From: Aphelocoma coerulescens
Taxonomy: Eukaryota; Chordata; Aves; Passeriformes; Corvidae
DNA: 64,000 bases
Assembly (NCBI RefSeq): GCF_041296385.1
Contig: NC_091033.1
Span: 16,256,001 to 16,320,000, forward strand
Direction of reading: 5' to 3'
Part shown: piece by piece, positions 49,594-60,012 of the stretch
Layout: each line of letters opens with the position of its first letter
How positions within the stretch are numbered: position 1 is the stretch's first letter
Program-made: the position numbers and the translations under genes
Notes under the pieces: generated by a model
What the model was told of the DNA's origin: nothing
Seen by the model: the letters and a program-made list of their open reading frames with translations, nothing else
Database searches by the model: none

Positions 49594-49668
49594 CTGTCTG
49601 TATCTGTGTGTGAGAGGTTGTGTGTGCTTATGTGGTTGTGTCTGCCTGTGAGTGTGTGTGTGTGGAAT

Positions 49669-52205
49669 GGTTCTAACCTTGTGTGTTTGGATTTTGCCTT
49701 TCAGGTTTTTCAACACATTTTTAAATTTAGAATAAAAAAACCCCAGCTGGGGGGGTTTTTTTTTTTTTCCCCCCCGGCTGGGTTTTTTTTTCCTCGGTCC
49801 CGGCCGGTCTGCGAGGCGATGTTCATCGCCAAGGTTTGGGTGCGGACCGTGCCGGGCCGGGGTTTTGTCAGGCAGGACGATTTGGAGGCTCTCGGGAACC
49901 CCGTTCCTGAGCAGCCAGGGTGGGGAGAGTGGTTGAGATGATGGTGGGGTTGTGTGGAAGCTGAAAGAGGTGTGTGTGTGTGTGTGTGTGTGTGGTAGAA
50001 TGGTTCTAACCTTGTGTGTTTGGATTTTGCTTTTCAGGTTTTTCAACACATTTTTAAATTTAGAATAAAAAAACCCCAGCTGGGGGGGTTTTTTTTTTTT
50101 TCCCCCCCGGCTGGGTTTTTTTTTCCTCGGTCCCGGCCGGTATGCGAGGCGATGTTCATCGCCAAGGTTTGGGTGCGGACCGTGCCGGGCCGGGGTTTTG
50201 TCAGGCAGGACGATTTGGAGGCTCTCGGGAACCCCGTTCCCGAGCAGCCAGGGTGGGGAGAGTGGTTGAGATGATGGTGGGATTGTGTGGAAGCTGAAAG
50301 AGGTGTGTGTGTGGTGGAATGGTTCTAACCTTGTGTGTTTGGTTTTTGCCTTTCAGGTTTTTCAACACATTTTTAAATTTAGAATAAAAAAACCCCAGCT
50401 GGGGGGTTTTTTTTTTTTTCCCCCCCGGCTGGGTTTTTTTTTCCTCGGTCCCGGCCGGTCTGCGAGGCGATGTTCATCGCCAAGGTTTGGGTGCGGACCG
50501 TGCCGGGCCGGGGTTTTGTCAGGCAGGACGATTTGGAGGCTCTCGGGAACCCCGTTCCCGAGCAGCCAGGGTGGGGAGAGTGGTTGAGATGATGGTGGGA
50601 TTGTGTGGAAGCTGAAAGAGGTGTGTGTGTGGTGGAATGGTTCTAACCTTGTGTGTTTGGTTTTTGCCTTTCAGGTTTTTCAACACATTTTTAAATTTAG
50701 AATAAAAAAACCCCAGCTGGGGGGGTTTTTTTTTTTTTCCCCCCCGGCTGGGTTTTTTTTTCCTCGGTCCCGGCCGGTCTGCGAGGCGATGTTCATCGCC
50801 AAGGTTTGGGTGCGGACCGTGCCGGGCCGGGGTTTTGTCAGGCAGGACGATTTGGAGGCTCTCGGGAACCCCGTTCCTGAGCAGCCAGGGTGGGGAGAGT
50901 GGTTGAGATGATGGTGGGGTTGTGTGGAAGCTGAAAGAGGTGTGTGTGTGTGTGTGTGTGTGTGGTAGAATGGTTCTAACCTTGTGTGTTTGGATTTTGC
51001 TTTTCAGGTTTTTCAACACATTTTTAAATTTAGAATAAAAAAACCCCAGCTGGGGGGGTTTTTTTTTTTTTCCCCCCCGGCTGGGTTTTTTTTTCCTCGG
51101 TCCCGGCCGGTATGCGAGGCGATGTTCATCGCCAAGGTTTGGGTGCGGACCGTGCCGGGCCGGGGTTTTGTCAGGCAGGACGATTTGGAGGCTCTCGGGA
51201 ACCCCGTTCCCGAGCAGCCAGGGTGGGGAGAGTGGTTGAGATGATGGTGGGATTGTGTGGAAGCTGAAAGAGGTGTGTGTGTGGTGGAATGGTTCTAACC
51301 TTGTGTGTTTGGTTTTTGCCTTTCAGGTTTTTCAACACATTTTTAAATTTAGAATAAAAAAACCCCAGCTGGGGGGTTTTTTTTTTTTTTCCCCCCCGGC
51401 TGGGTTTTTTTTTCCTCGGTCCCGGCCGGTCTGCGAGGCGATGTTCATCGCCAAGGTTTGGGTGCGGACCGTGCCGGGCCGGGGTTTTGTCAGGCAGGAC
51501 GATTTGGAGGCTCTCGGGAACCCCGTTCCCGAGCAGCCAGGGTGGGGAGAGTGGTTGAGATGATGGTGGGATTGTGTGGAAGCTGAAAGAGGTGTGTGTG
51601 TGGTGGAATGGTTCTAACCTTGTGTGTTTGGTTTTTGCCTTTCAGGTTTTTCAACACATTTTTAAATTTAGAATAAAAAAACCCCAGCTGGGGGGGTTTT
51701 TTTTTTTTTCCCCCCCGGCTGGGTTTTTTTTTCCTCGGTCCCGGCCGGTCTGCGAGGCGATGTTCATCGCCAAGGTTTGGGTGCGGACCGTGCCGGGCCG
51801 GGGTTTTGTCAGGCAGGACGATTTGGAGGCTCTCGGGAACCCCGTTCCTGAGCAGCCAGGGTGGGGAGAGTGGTTGAGATGATGGTGGGGTTGTGTGGAA
51901 GCTGAAAGAGGTGTGTGTGTGGTGGAATGGTTCTAACCTTGTGTGTTTGGTTTTTGCCTTTCAGGTTTTTCAACACATTTTTAAATTTAGAATAAAAAAA
52001 CCCCAGCTGGGGGGGTTTTTTTTTTTTTCCCCCCCGGCTGGGTTTTTTTTTCCTCGGTCCCGGCCGGTCTGCGAGGCGATGTTCATCGCCAAGGTTTGGG
52101 TGCGGACCGTGCCGGGCCGGGGTTTTGTCAGGCAGGACGATTTGGAGGCTCTCGGGAACCCCGTTCCCGAGCAGCCTGGGGGGGGGAGAGTGGTTGCGAT
52201 GAGAG
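49669..52205 (+). repeat. Eightfold tandem amplification of a 3' exon (319/333-bp units)
   Basis: Units start (GGTTCTAACC) at 49669, 50002, 50321, 50639, 50972, 51291, 51610 and 51929, with spacings 333, 319, 318, 333, 319, 319, 319. Units 1-3 are duplicated as units 4-6, a 970-bp higher-order repeat: units 2 and 5 share the private variant GGTATGCGAGG and a (TG)n expansion precedes each. Every unit has a polypyrimidine tract and AG acceptor (ttttgcctttcag), then AAAAAAACCCCAGCTGGGG with a following poly-T, and a conserved GC-rich end. Copy 1 has one degenerate counterpart at about 22685-22880. The frame across each unit (ending GWGEWLR) depends on homopolymer length and shifts in unit 3, so I do not call it coding. 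Confidence 0.9.
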
Positions 52206-52299
52206 CAATGGTGGGGTTGTGTGGAAGCTGAAAGAGGTGTTTGTGGTGGATGACTGGTATGTTCTCCCTGTGGTGCTGTTGTTTTGGGTTTTCTGTAAC

Positions 52300-52554
52300 A
52301 ATAAAACAAAATGTAGCAAGTTTTCCAGAAATAGAGTAATTGTTATATTGTATTGATATGTATTTGCCTTGTGCTGCTCTGTATTGGTCTGTATTTGTGT
52401 CTGCTGCTGTATTTCCATGTATTGCTCTGTATGCAAATAGGACTTTTACCAGTGTGTATATGGATTGTATTTGTACTTTATTTGTATACATTGTTGTTTC
52501 TGTATATTGTGCTAGAGTGTAAATATAAAAATCCATTCAATAAAGTTGAATAAA
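52300..52554 (+). terminator. Polyadenylation signals of gene copy 2
   Basis: AATAAA occurs at 52300-52305, 52539-52544 and 52549-52554. The segment aligns with the end of copy 1 at 22.98-23.2 kb. Confidence 0.6.
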
Positions 52555-52564
52555 CTCTAAAACC

Positions 52565-54420
52565 CTAATAAAGATCCCCAGCCCCCCCCTCCTTCCTTGG
52601 CTCCTGTCTTTCTTTGGTGTGGTTTAGTCATTTATTCACTGTATTTCTTGCTTTGCTTCACTTTACTTTTCTCTGTCTATCTTTATTTCTGTGTCTGTTT
52701 TTCTTTTTCTCATTGTTTCTACCTCTCTCTCAGTTTCTCCTCACTCTCTCCAATTATGTTTCTCTCTAGCTTTACTTCCCTATTTCTCTTTAACTATTTC
52801 CTTGTTTGTCTCTGACTCCATTTCTTTGCTTCTCTAGAACTCTGTTTCTTTGCTTTCCTATTTCTCCTTATTGCTTTGTCTCTCTCTTTTTCTCTTTAAC
52901 TCTGTTTCTGTCCTTCTCTATTTTTCTCTTTTAACTCTTCTTTGTTCCTCTGTTTGTCTTTATTCCTGTGTTTTCTCTACTTTTCTCTTTCCTCTTCTCT
53001 CCAACTCTACTTTTCTGTCTTTAACTTTGCTTTCTCTCTCTCTCTAACTTTTTAACTTTACTTTTCTCTTTCCCGCTGACTCTTTTGCTTTACTTTCCCC
53101 TTTCTCTTTAACTTTTCTACTTTGCTTTCCTGTTTCTAACTTTTCAACTTTGCTTTTCTCCTTCCCTCTAACTTTTCAACTTTGCTTTTCTCTTTCCCTC
53201 TAACTTTTCTGCTTTGCTTTTCTCTTTCCCTCTAACTTTTCTACTTTGCTTTTCTCCTTTTCTCTTTCCCTCTAACTTTTCTACTTTGCATTTCTCTTTT
53301 TCTCTTTCTCTCTAACTTTAACTTTTCTACTTTGCTTTTCTTTTTCTCTCTCTAACTTTAACTTTTCTACTTTGCTTTGCTTTTCTCTTTTTCCCTTTCT
53401 CTCTCTCTAACTTTAACTTTTCTACTTTGCTTTTCTTTTTCTCTTTCTCTCTCTCTAACTTTAACTTTTCTACTTTGCTTTTCTTTTTCTCTTTTTCTTT
53501 CTCTCTAACTTTAACTTTTCTACTTTGCTTTTCTCTTTCCCTCTAACTTTAACTATTCTACTTTGCTTTTCTCTCTCTTTAACTTTTCTACTTTTTCTCT
53601 TTTTTCCTTCTCTTTAACTTTAACTCTTCTACTTTGCTTTTCTCTTTCTCCTTCTCTTCAACTTTAACATTTCTACTTTGCTTTTCTCTTTCTCTCTAAC
53701 ATTTCTACTTTGCTTTTCTCTTTCTCTCTAACATTTCTACTTTGCTTCTCTCTTTTTCTCTAACTTTTCTACTTTGCTTTTCTCTTTTTCTCTTTCTCTC
53801 TAACTTTAACTTTTCTACTTTGCTTTTCTCTTTCCCTCTAACTTTTCTACTTTGCTTTTCTCTTTTTCTCTTTCTCTCTAACTTTAACTTTTCTACTTTG
53901 CTTTTCTCTCTTTCTCTTTCTCTCTAACTTTAACTTTTCTACTTTGCTTTTCTCTCTTTCTCTTTCTCTCTAACTTTAACTTTTCTACTTTGCTTTTCTC
54001 TCTTTCTCTTTCTCTCTAACTTTAACTTTTCTACTTTGCTTTTCTCTTTTTCTCTTTCTCTCTAACTTTAACTTTTCTACTTTGCTTTTCTCTCTTTCTC
54101 TTTCTCTCTAACTTTAACTTTTCTACTTTGCTTTTCTCTTTCCCTCTAACTTTTCTACTTTGCTTTTCTCTCTTTCTCTTTCTCTCTAACTTTAACTTTT
54201 CTACTTTGCTTTTCTCTCTTTCTCTTTCTCTCTAACTTTAACTTTTCTACTTTGCTTTTCTCTCTTTCTCTTTCTCTCTAACTTTAACTTTTCTACTTTG
54301 CTTTTCTCTCTTTCTCTTTCTCTCTAACTTTAACTTTTCTACTTTGCTTTTCTCTCTTTCTCTTTCTCTCTAACTTTAACTTTTCTACTTTGCTTTTCTC
54401 TTTCCCTCTAACTTTATTTC
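52565..54420 (+). repeat. Polypyrimidine minisatellite (46-bp unit)
   Basis: About 1.85 kb of almost pure C/T is present on the plus strand. It begins irregular and becomes regular from about 53.3 kb, with a 46-bp unit (TAACTTTAAC + TTTTCTACTT + TGCTTTTCTC + TCTTTCTCTT + TCTCTC) repeated many times up to 54.4 kb, with shorter variants interspersed. No gene is present. Mirror-repeat polypyrimidine tracts can form triplex DNA. Confidence 0.93.
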
Positions 54421-54442
54421 TAACTTTTGTTAGAAATAAAGT
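54411..54442. repeat. Short perfect hairpin (14-bp stem, 4-nt loop)
   Basis: ACTTTATTTCTAAC and GTTAGAAATAAAGT flank TTTT exactly at the end of the polypyrimidine satellite. Confidence 0.85.
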
Positions 54443-54473
54443 TTACTTTTCTTTATAGCTTAAATTTAAAAAA

Positions 54474-54572
54474 GCAGCAGTAGGGCTTTTAATGCTCCCT
54501 GGGAGTAAAAAAAAAAAAAGTTTTACATATAGAATTTTTACTCCCAGGGAGCATTAAAAGCCCTACTGCTGC
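54474..54572. repeat. Perfect 38-bp inverted repeat, 23-nt spacer
   Basis: Arms 54474-54511 and 54535-54572 are exact reverse complements (core GGCTTTTAATGCTCCC / GGGAGCATTAAAAGCC). The spacer is A-rich. It would form a long hairpin in single-stranded DNA or RNA. No target duplication is obvious. Confidence 0.93.
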
Positions 54573-54673
54573 ACCAGACTTATTATTTTTCTTCTTTTTA
54601 TATATAGTATATAGGGCCCCTAATTAGTGCTCCAGCTGGGAGCAACTAATTGATTCAATTAGTCATCACATAG

Positions 54674-55250
54674 CTACTCCCCCCTGGCCCCGGTCACCGC
54701 CCCCCTGGCCCACCCCACACACCCCCTGGCCCCAGTCACCACCCCCCTGGCCCACCCCCACACACCGCCACCGCCCCCCCCCCCCCCAGTCGCCGCCCTC
54801 CTGGCCCGCGCCACACGCCCCCCAGCCCTGGTCACCGCCCCCCTGGCCCGCGCCACACGCCCCCCCTGGCCCCGGTCGCCGCCCCCCCTGGCCCGCGCCA
54901 CACGCCCCCCAGCCCTGGTCGCCGCCCCCCTGGCCCGCGCCACACGCCCCCCCTGGCCCCGGTCGCCGCCCCCCTGGCCCGCGCTACACGCCCCCCCCGG
55001 CCCCGGTCGCCGCCCCCCTGGCCCGCGCTACACGCCCCCCCCGGCCCCGGTCGCCGCCCCCCTGGCCCGCGCTACACGCCCCCCCCAGCCCCGGTCGCCG
55101 CCCCCCTGGCCCGCGTCACACGCCCCCCCCCCGGCCCCGGTCGCCGCCGCCCCCCTGGCCCGCGTCACACGCCCCCCCCCCGGCCCCGGTCGCCGCCCCC
55201 CGGCACCGCCCCTGCCGTCCACGTCACGCCGCTGCGTCACGCCCCTCGGC
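54674..55250 (+). repeat. C-rich CpG minisatellite (about 43-45 bp)
   Basis: Units of the type GGTCGCCGCCCCCCTGGCCC + GCGCCACACGCCCCCC are repeated about 12 times. The left end is less CpG-rich and more degenerate. No gene is present. Confidence 0.88.
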
Positions 55251-55254
55251 GCCG

Positions 55255-56130
55255 CCCCCTGTCCCGCGTCACGCCGCACCGCCCCCCGGCACCGCCCCCG
55301 GCGCTTGCGTCACGCCGCCCCGCCCCCCGGCGCCGCCCCCGGCGCTTGCGTCACGCCGCTCCGCCTCCCGCCGCTTGCGTCACGCCGCGCCGCCCCCCGG
55401 CACCGCCCCCGGCGCTTGCGTCACGCCGCACCGCCCCCGGCACCGCCCCCGGCGCTTGCGTCACGCCGCACCGCCCCCGGCACCGCCCCCGGCGCTTGCG
55501 TCACGCCGCACCGCCCCCCGGCACCGCCCCCGGCGCTTGCGTCACGCCGCTCCGCCCCCCGGCACCGCCCCCGGCGCTTGCGTCACGCCGCGCCGCCCCC
55601 CGGCACCGCCCCCGGCGCTTGCGTCACGCCGCACCGCCCCCGGCACCGCCCCCGGCGCTTGCGTCACGCCGCACCGCCCCCGGCACCGCCCCCGGCGCTT
55701 GCGTCACGCCGCACCGCCCCCCGGCACCGCCCCCGGCGCTTGCGTCACGCCGCTCCGCCCCCCGGCACCGCCCCCGGCGCTTGCGTCACGCCGCTCCGCC
55801 CCCCGGCACCGCCCCCGGCGCTTGCGTCACGCCGCACCGCCCCCCGGCACCGCCCCCGGCGCTTGCGTCACGCCGCACCGCCCCCGGCACCGCCCCCGGC
55901 GCTTGCGTCACGCCGCTCCGCCCCCCGGCACCGCCCCCGGCTCTTGCGTCACGCCGCCCCGCCCCCGGCACCGCCCCCGGCGCTTGCGTCACGCCGCCCC
56001 GCCCCCGGCACCGCCCCCGGCGCTTGCGTCACGCCGCTCCGCCCCCCGGCACCGCCCCCGGCGCTTGCGTCACGCCGCTCCGCCCCCCGGCACCGCCCCC
56101 GGCGCTTGCGTCACGCCGCCCCGCCCCCGG
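55255..56130 (+). repeat. CpG minisatellite of 40/41-bp units with CRE/ATF-like sites
   Basis: About 20 units of GGCGCTTGCGTCACGCCGC + ACCGCCCCCGGCACCGCCCCC occur, with 40 or 41 bp set by one C. Each contains TTGCGTCACG, close to CRE/ATF (TGACGTCA) and C/EBP-ATF composite sites. Long open frames are present in several phases but are by-products of the repeat. Confidence 0.9.
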
Positions 56131-56142
56131 CACCGCCCCCTC

Positions 56143-56325
56143 TTTCGCGCGCGCGCGAAACGTAGCCCCGCCCCCTCCCCTCACGCTGCCCCGCCCCCTC
56201 CCCTCACGCTGCCCCGCCCCCGGCACCGCCCCTCTCCTTCGCGCGCGCGCGAAATCTAGCCCCGCCCCCCTCCCCTCACGCCGCCCCGCCCCCGGCTCCG
56301 CCCCCTCTTTCGCGCGCGCGCGAAA
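56143..56325. promoter_or_regulatory. Three E2F-like palindromes
   Basis: TTTCGCGCGCGCGCGAAA occurs at 56143-56160 and 56308-56325, and a shorter form at 56238-56253. Each holds two opposed TTTCGCGC elements, the E2F consensus half. They are spaced by CCCCGCCCC GC boxes. Confidence 0.6.
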
Positions 56326-56599
56326 CCTAGCCCCGCCCCTCTCCCCTCACGGTATTTCCCGCCCCCGGCACCGCCCCTCCGCCAGTCCCGCGCCGACCCT
56401 GCACCTGCCGGCAGCCAGAGCCCACCGGTCCGGTACCCGCCGCCGCCCGCAGCCACCCGCCAGCCCTCCGTGAGCCGCCGCCGGTCCCGCACCACTCCGC
56501 CGCCGCCTGGAGCCACCCGCCAGCCCTCCGTGAGCCGCCGCCACCCCCCCCACCGCTCCCGCACCGCTCCGCCGCCTCACACCCCCCCGCCGCTCCCCC

Positions 56600-57450
56600 C
56601 TCCCGCCATTCCGGGTCCCCTCACGGTATCCCCCGCCCCGTGCCGCCCGCGGGTCCCCTCACGGCACCCCCCGCCGCCTCACGGCAGCCCCTCCCGCCAT
56701 TATAGCCCCCCTCAGGGTATCCCCCGCCCCTCGCCGCCCGCGGGTTCCCTCACGGCACCCCCCCACCCCACGCCGCCTCACGGCAGCCCCCCCCGGTATC
56801 CCGGACCCCCTCAGGGTACCCCCCACCCCTCGCCGCCCGCGGGTCCCCTCACGGCACCCCCCGCCGCCTCACGGCAGCCCCTCCCGCCATTACAGCCCCC
56901 CTCAGGGTATCCCCCGCCCCTCGCCGCCCGCGGGTTCCCTCACGGCACCCCCCCACCCCGCGCCGCCTCACGGCAGCCCCTCCCGGTACCCCGGACCCCC
57001 TCAGGGCACCCCCCACCCCTCGCCGCCCGCGGGTCCCCTCAGGGCAGCTCCCCCGCCATTACAGCCCCCCTCAGGGTATCCCCCGCCCCTCGCCGCCCGC
57101 GGGTCCCCTCAGGGCACCCCCCCCACCCCGCGCCGCCTCACGGCAGCCCCTCCCGGTACCCCGGACCCCCTCAGGGCACCCCCCACCCCTCGCCGCCCGC
57201 GGGTCCCCTCAGGGCAGCTCCCCCGCCATTACAGCCCCCCTCAGGGTATCCCCCGCCCCTCGCCGCCCGCGGGTCCCCTCAGGGCACCCCCCCCACCCCG
57301 CGCCGCCTCACGGCAGCCCTTCCCGCCATTGCGACCCCCCTCAGGGCAGCTCCCGCCCCTCGCCGCCCGCGGGTCCCCTCAGGGGACCCCCCCCACCCCG
57401 CGCCGCCTCACGGCGGCCCTTCCCGCCATCCCGGCTCCCCTCAGGGCAGC
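56600..57450 (+). repeat. C-rich minisatellite, about 170-190-bp compound unit
   Basis: The marker CCGCCATT(A/G) recurs at about 56694, 56885, 57054, 57224 and 57324. Within each compound unit, pieces such as CGCCGCCCGCGGGTCCCCTC and CGCCGCCTCACGGCAGCCCC repeat. Confidence 0.85.
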
Positions 57451-57589
57451 CCCCCCTTCCCGCCAGTCGCACACCACCCCACAGCACCCCTCAGGCCACC
57501 ATTTTAGCCCACCCAGCCACAGCAGGCAGACCCCCCAACACCAGGAGAGCGGCATAGCCCCCACGGAAGGAGAACACCCACACCAAAAA

Positions 57590-58200
57590 GGTTAGCAAAC
57601 CACAAAAAGGGTGGCAGCTAAGGAGGGACACAATAAAGGCTGAGAGCCCAGGGGGAGAGTACAGGGGGGCATAATAAAGGCCAAGAGCCCAAGGGGGAGG
57701 CAGCAGGAGAATATAATAAAGGCTAAGAGCCCAGGGGGAAGCCAGGGAATAAAGAGAACGGGCTCAGAAACCACACACTCCACAACAAACACAAGAGGTA
57801 CGATACACAAGCCCCATTCCCTAAACCTAACCTTAACCAGGACCCCAAACAACACCCCATTCCCCCCAAAAAGCAGCCCCAGGCAGCAGCCCTCCCCACA
57901 GCTGGAGGCAATCACCCTGAATGCCGAGCCCATGCCAGCACCCTCCCCACAGCCGGAGGCAATAATCCAAAATGCTGAGCCCTTGCCAGCACCCTCCCCA
58001 CAGCCGGAGGCAATAATCTAAAATGCTGAGCCCATGCCAGCACCCTCCCCACCCGACCCCAGCCCCAAACCCTAACCGCAGCCTCAGCCCTGACCCCAAC
58101 CCTATAGCCCCAATACCCATACAATGCCAGAGCCCCACCACCAGGACCACGGCAGGAGCCCACCACACAAGGGACAACGCACGCCAGCCAGAGACCAGCA
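57590..58200 (+). repeat. Short tandem repeats at the skew boundary
   Basis: Three degenerate units with AATAAAGGC(T/C)(G/A)AGAGCCC lie at 57630-57745. A 51-bp unit (CAGCCGGAGGCAATAATC + CAAAATGCTGAGCCC) repeats about three times at 57898-58050. No gene is recognised. Confidence 0.75.
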
Positions 58201-58204
58201 GGTA

Positions 58205-60012
58205 AGGGCCAGGGGCCAAAGGGGACAGTAGTACACAGGGTAGGGGCACAGGTGCCCACTAGGGGTGCCAGGTGCAGGTGAGGAGCAAGGGCCAGGGGTG
58301 CAGGCACAGGGAAGGAGTGCAGGTTAGGGGTGGAGGTTCAAATGAGCACAGGTTAGGGGTGCAGGTGCAAGTAGGGACCACACACTAGGGGTGCAGGTGC
58401 ACACGAGGATCACAGGTCAGGGGTGCAGGTACAGGGCAAGAGGCAGGGCGAGGGGTGCAGGCACAGGTGAGGAGCACAGGCTAGGGACAGGTGTGCAGGG
58501 TAGGAGGCAGGGTTAGGGGCCACAGGCCAGGGGCCACAGGCCACAGGGTCAGGGGTCCAGGGCCAGGAGCCAGGGATCCAGGGCTAGGGGCCAGGGATCC
58601 AGGGCCAGGGGTGCAGGGCTAGGGGTCAGGGGCCCAGGGCCAGGGGCCAGGGGTGCAGGGCTAGGGGCCAGGGGCCCAGGGCTAGGGGTCCAGGGCCAGG
58701 GGTTAGGGGCGCAGGGGTCCAGGGATCCAGGGCTAGGGGTGCAGGGCTAGGGGTCAGGGGTCCAGGGCTAGGGGTCCAGGGCCAGGGGCCAGGGGTGCAG
58801 GGCTATTGGCCAGGGGCCCAGGGCTAGGGGTACAGAGCTAGGGGCCCAGGGCTAGGGGGCCAGGGGTTAGGGGTGCAGGGGTCCAGGGATCCAGGGCTAG
58901 GGGTGTAGGGCCAGGGGTCAGAGGTCCAGGGCTAGGGGTCCAGGGCTAGGGGCCCAGGGCCAGGGGCCCAGGGCCAGGGCTATTGGACAGGGGCCCAGGG
59001 CTAGGGGTACAGGGCCAGGGGTCCAGGGCCAGGGGCCAGGGGTGCAGGGGCCCAGGGTTAGGGGCCAGGGGTCCAGGGCTAGGGGTCCAGGGCTAGGGGT
59101 TAGGGGCGCAGGGGTCCAGGGATCCAGGGCTAGGGGTGCAGGGCTAGGGGTCAGGGGTCCAGGGCTAGGGGTCCAGGGCCAGGGGCCAGGGGTGCAGGGC
59201 TATTGGCCAGGGGCCCAGGACTAGGGGTACAGAGCTAGGGGCCCAGGGCCAGGGGTCCAGGGCTAGGGGTCCAGGGCCAGGGGTTAGGGGTGCAGGGGTC
59301 CAGGGACCCAGGGCTAGGGGTGTAGGGCCAGGGGTCAGAGGTCCAGGGCTAGGGGTCCAGGGCTAGGGGCCCAGGGCCAGGGCTATTGGCCAGGGGCCCA
59401 GGGCTAGGGGTACAGGGCCAGGGGCTAGGGGTGCAGGGGCCCAGGGTTAGGGGCCAGGGGTCCAGGGACCCAGGGCTAGGGGTGTAGGGCCAGGGGTCAG
59501 AGGTCCAGGGCTAGGGGTCCAGGGCTAGGGGCCCAGGGCCAGGGCTATTGGCCAGGGGCCCAGGGCTAGGGGTACAGGGCCAGGGGCTAGGGGTGCAGGG
59601 GCCCAGGGTTAGGGGCCAGGGGTCCAGGGCTAGGGGTCCAGGGGCTAGGGGTGCAGGGGCCCAGGGCTAGGGGTGCAGGGCCCGGGGCCTGGGGTTACGG
59701 GCCCAAAGTTAGGGGTCCAAGGCCCAGGGCCAGGGGTCCAGGGTCTAGGGCCAGGGGTCAGGGGCCCAGGGCTAGGGGTAGGGGCCCAGGGGGCAGGCCT
59801 AGGGCTAGGGGTGGGCCGAGGGGGCGGGCCTAGGGCCAGAGGCGGGCCCAGGGGGCAGGTCCAGGGCCAGGGGGGCGGGCCTAGGGCCAGGGGTGGGCCC
59901 AGGGGCAGGGTCCAGGGGTAGGGGGCGGGCCTAGAGCTAGGGGCGGGCTCAGGGGACGGGCTCAGGGCCGGGGGGCGGGCCTAGGGGGAGGGCCCAGGGG
60001 CAGAGGGCGGGG
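58205..60012 (+). repeat. G-rich telomere-adjacent minisatellite
   Basis: Short degenerate units built from AGGGCTAGGGGTCC, AGGGCCAGGGG and TTAGGGGTGCAGGGG fill 1.8 kb, with larger duplications (for example around 59330-59590). TAGGGG-like words become frequent and the tract passes directly into the telomere. Confidence 0.9.

Larger units (their letters stand above)
42930..52560 (+). other. Gene copy 2: full-length locus of an unrecognised multi-exon family
   Basis: The locus runs from a TATA promoter and a signal-peptide exon through three diverged A-B modules (A at 44324, 45730, 47421) to a chain of small 3' exons, an eightfold amplified terminal segment and polyadenylation signals. It is collinear with the left-hand macrosatellite but has not undergone the 3-kb amplification, so it shows the ancestral layout. 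Against full function, one A exon has TGA in place of TTA (45730 copy), one E acceptor is lost (gtat at 43671), and some joins fall out of frame. In its favour are the promoter, the conserved B exons and the in-frame length changes. I cannot name the product. Confidence 0.55.

Noticed and set aside
50285..52231. Repeated 102-112-codon frames ending GWGEWLR as a protein family
   Set aside because: They pass through poly-T and poly-C runs whose length varies; unit 3 is frameshifted by one base, so the frame is not under evident selection.
52597..54000. Leu/Ser/Phe-rich frames resembling membrane proteins
   Set aside because: They are translation of the CT-rich 46-bp satellite.
55305..57507. 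Long plus-strand open frames (up to 375 codons) rich in Pro, Ala, Arg and His
   Set aside because: They are produced by stop-poor C-rich minisatellites, exist in several frames at once, and follow the repeat period.
58205..60012. Interstitial telomere from a chromosome fusion
   Set aside because: The TAGGGG-like words are degenerate minisatellite and run continuously into the terminal tract in the same orientation; no head-to-head junction is present.
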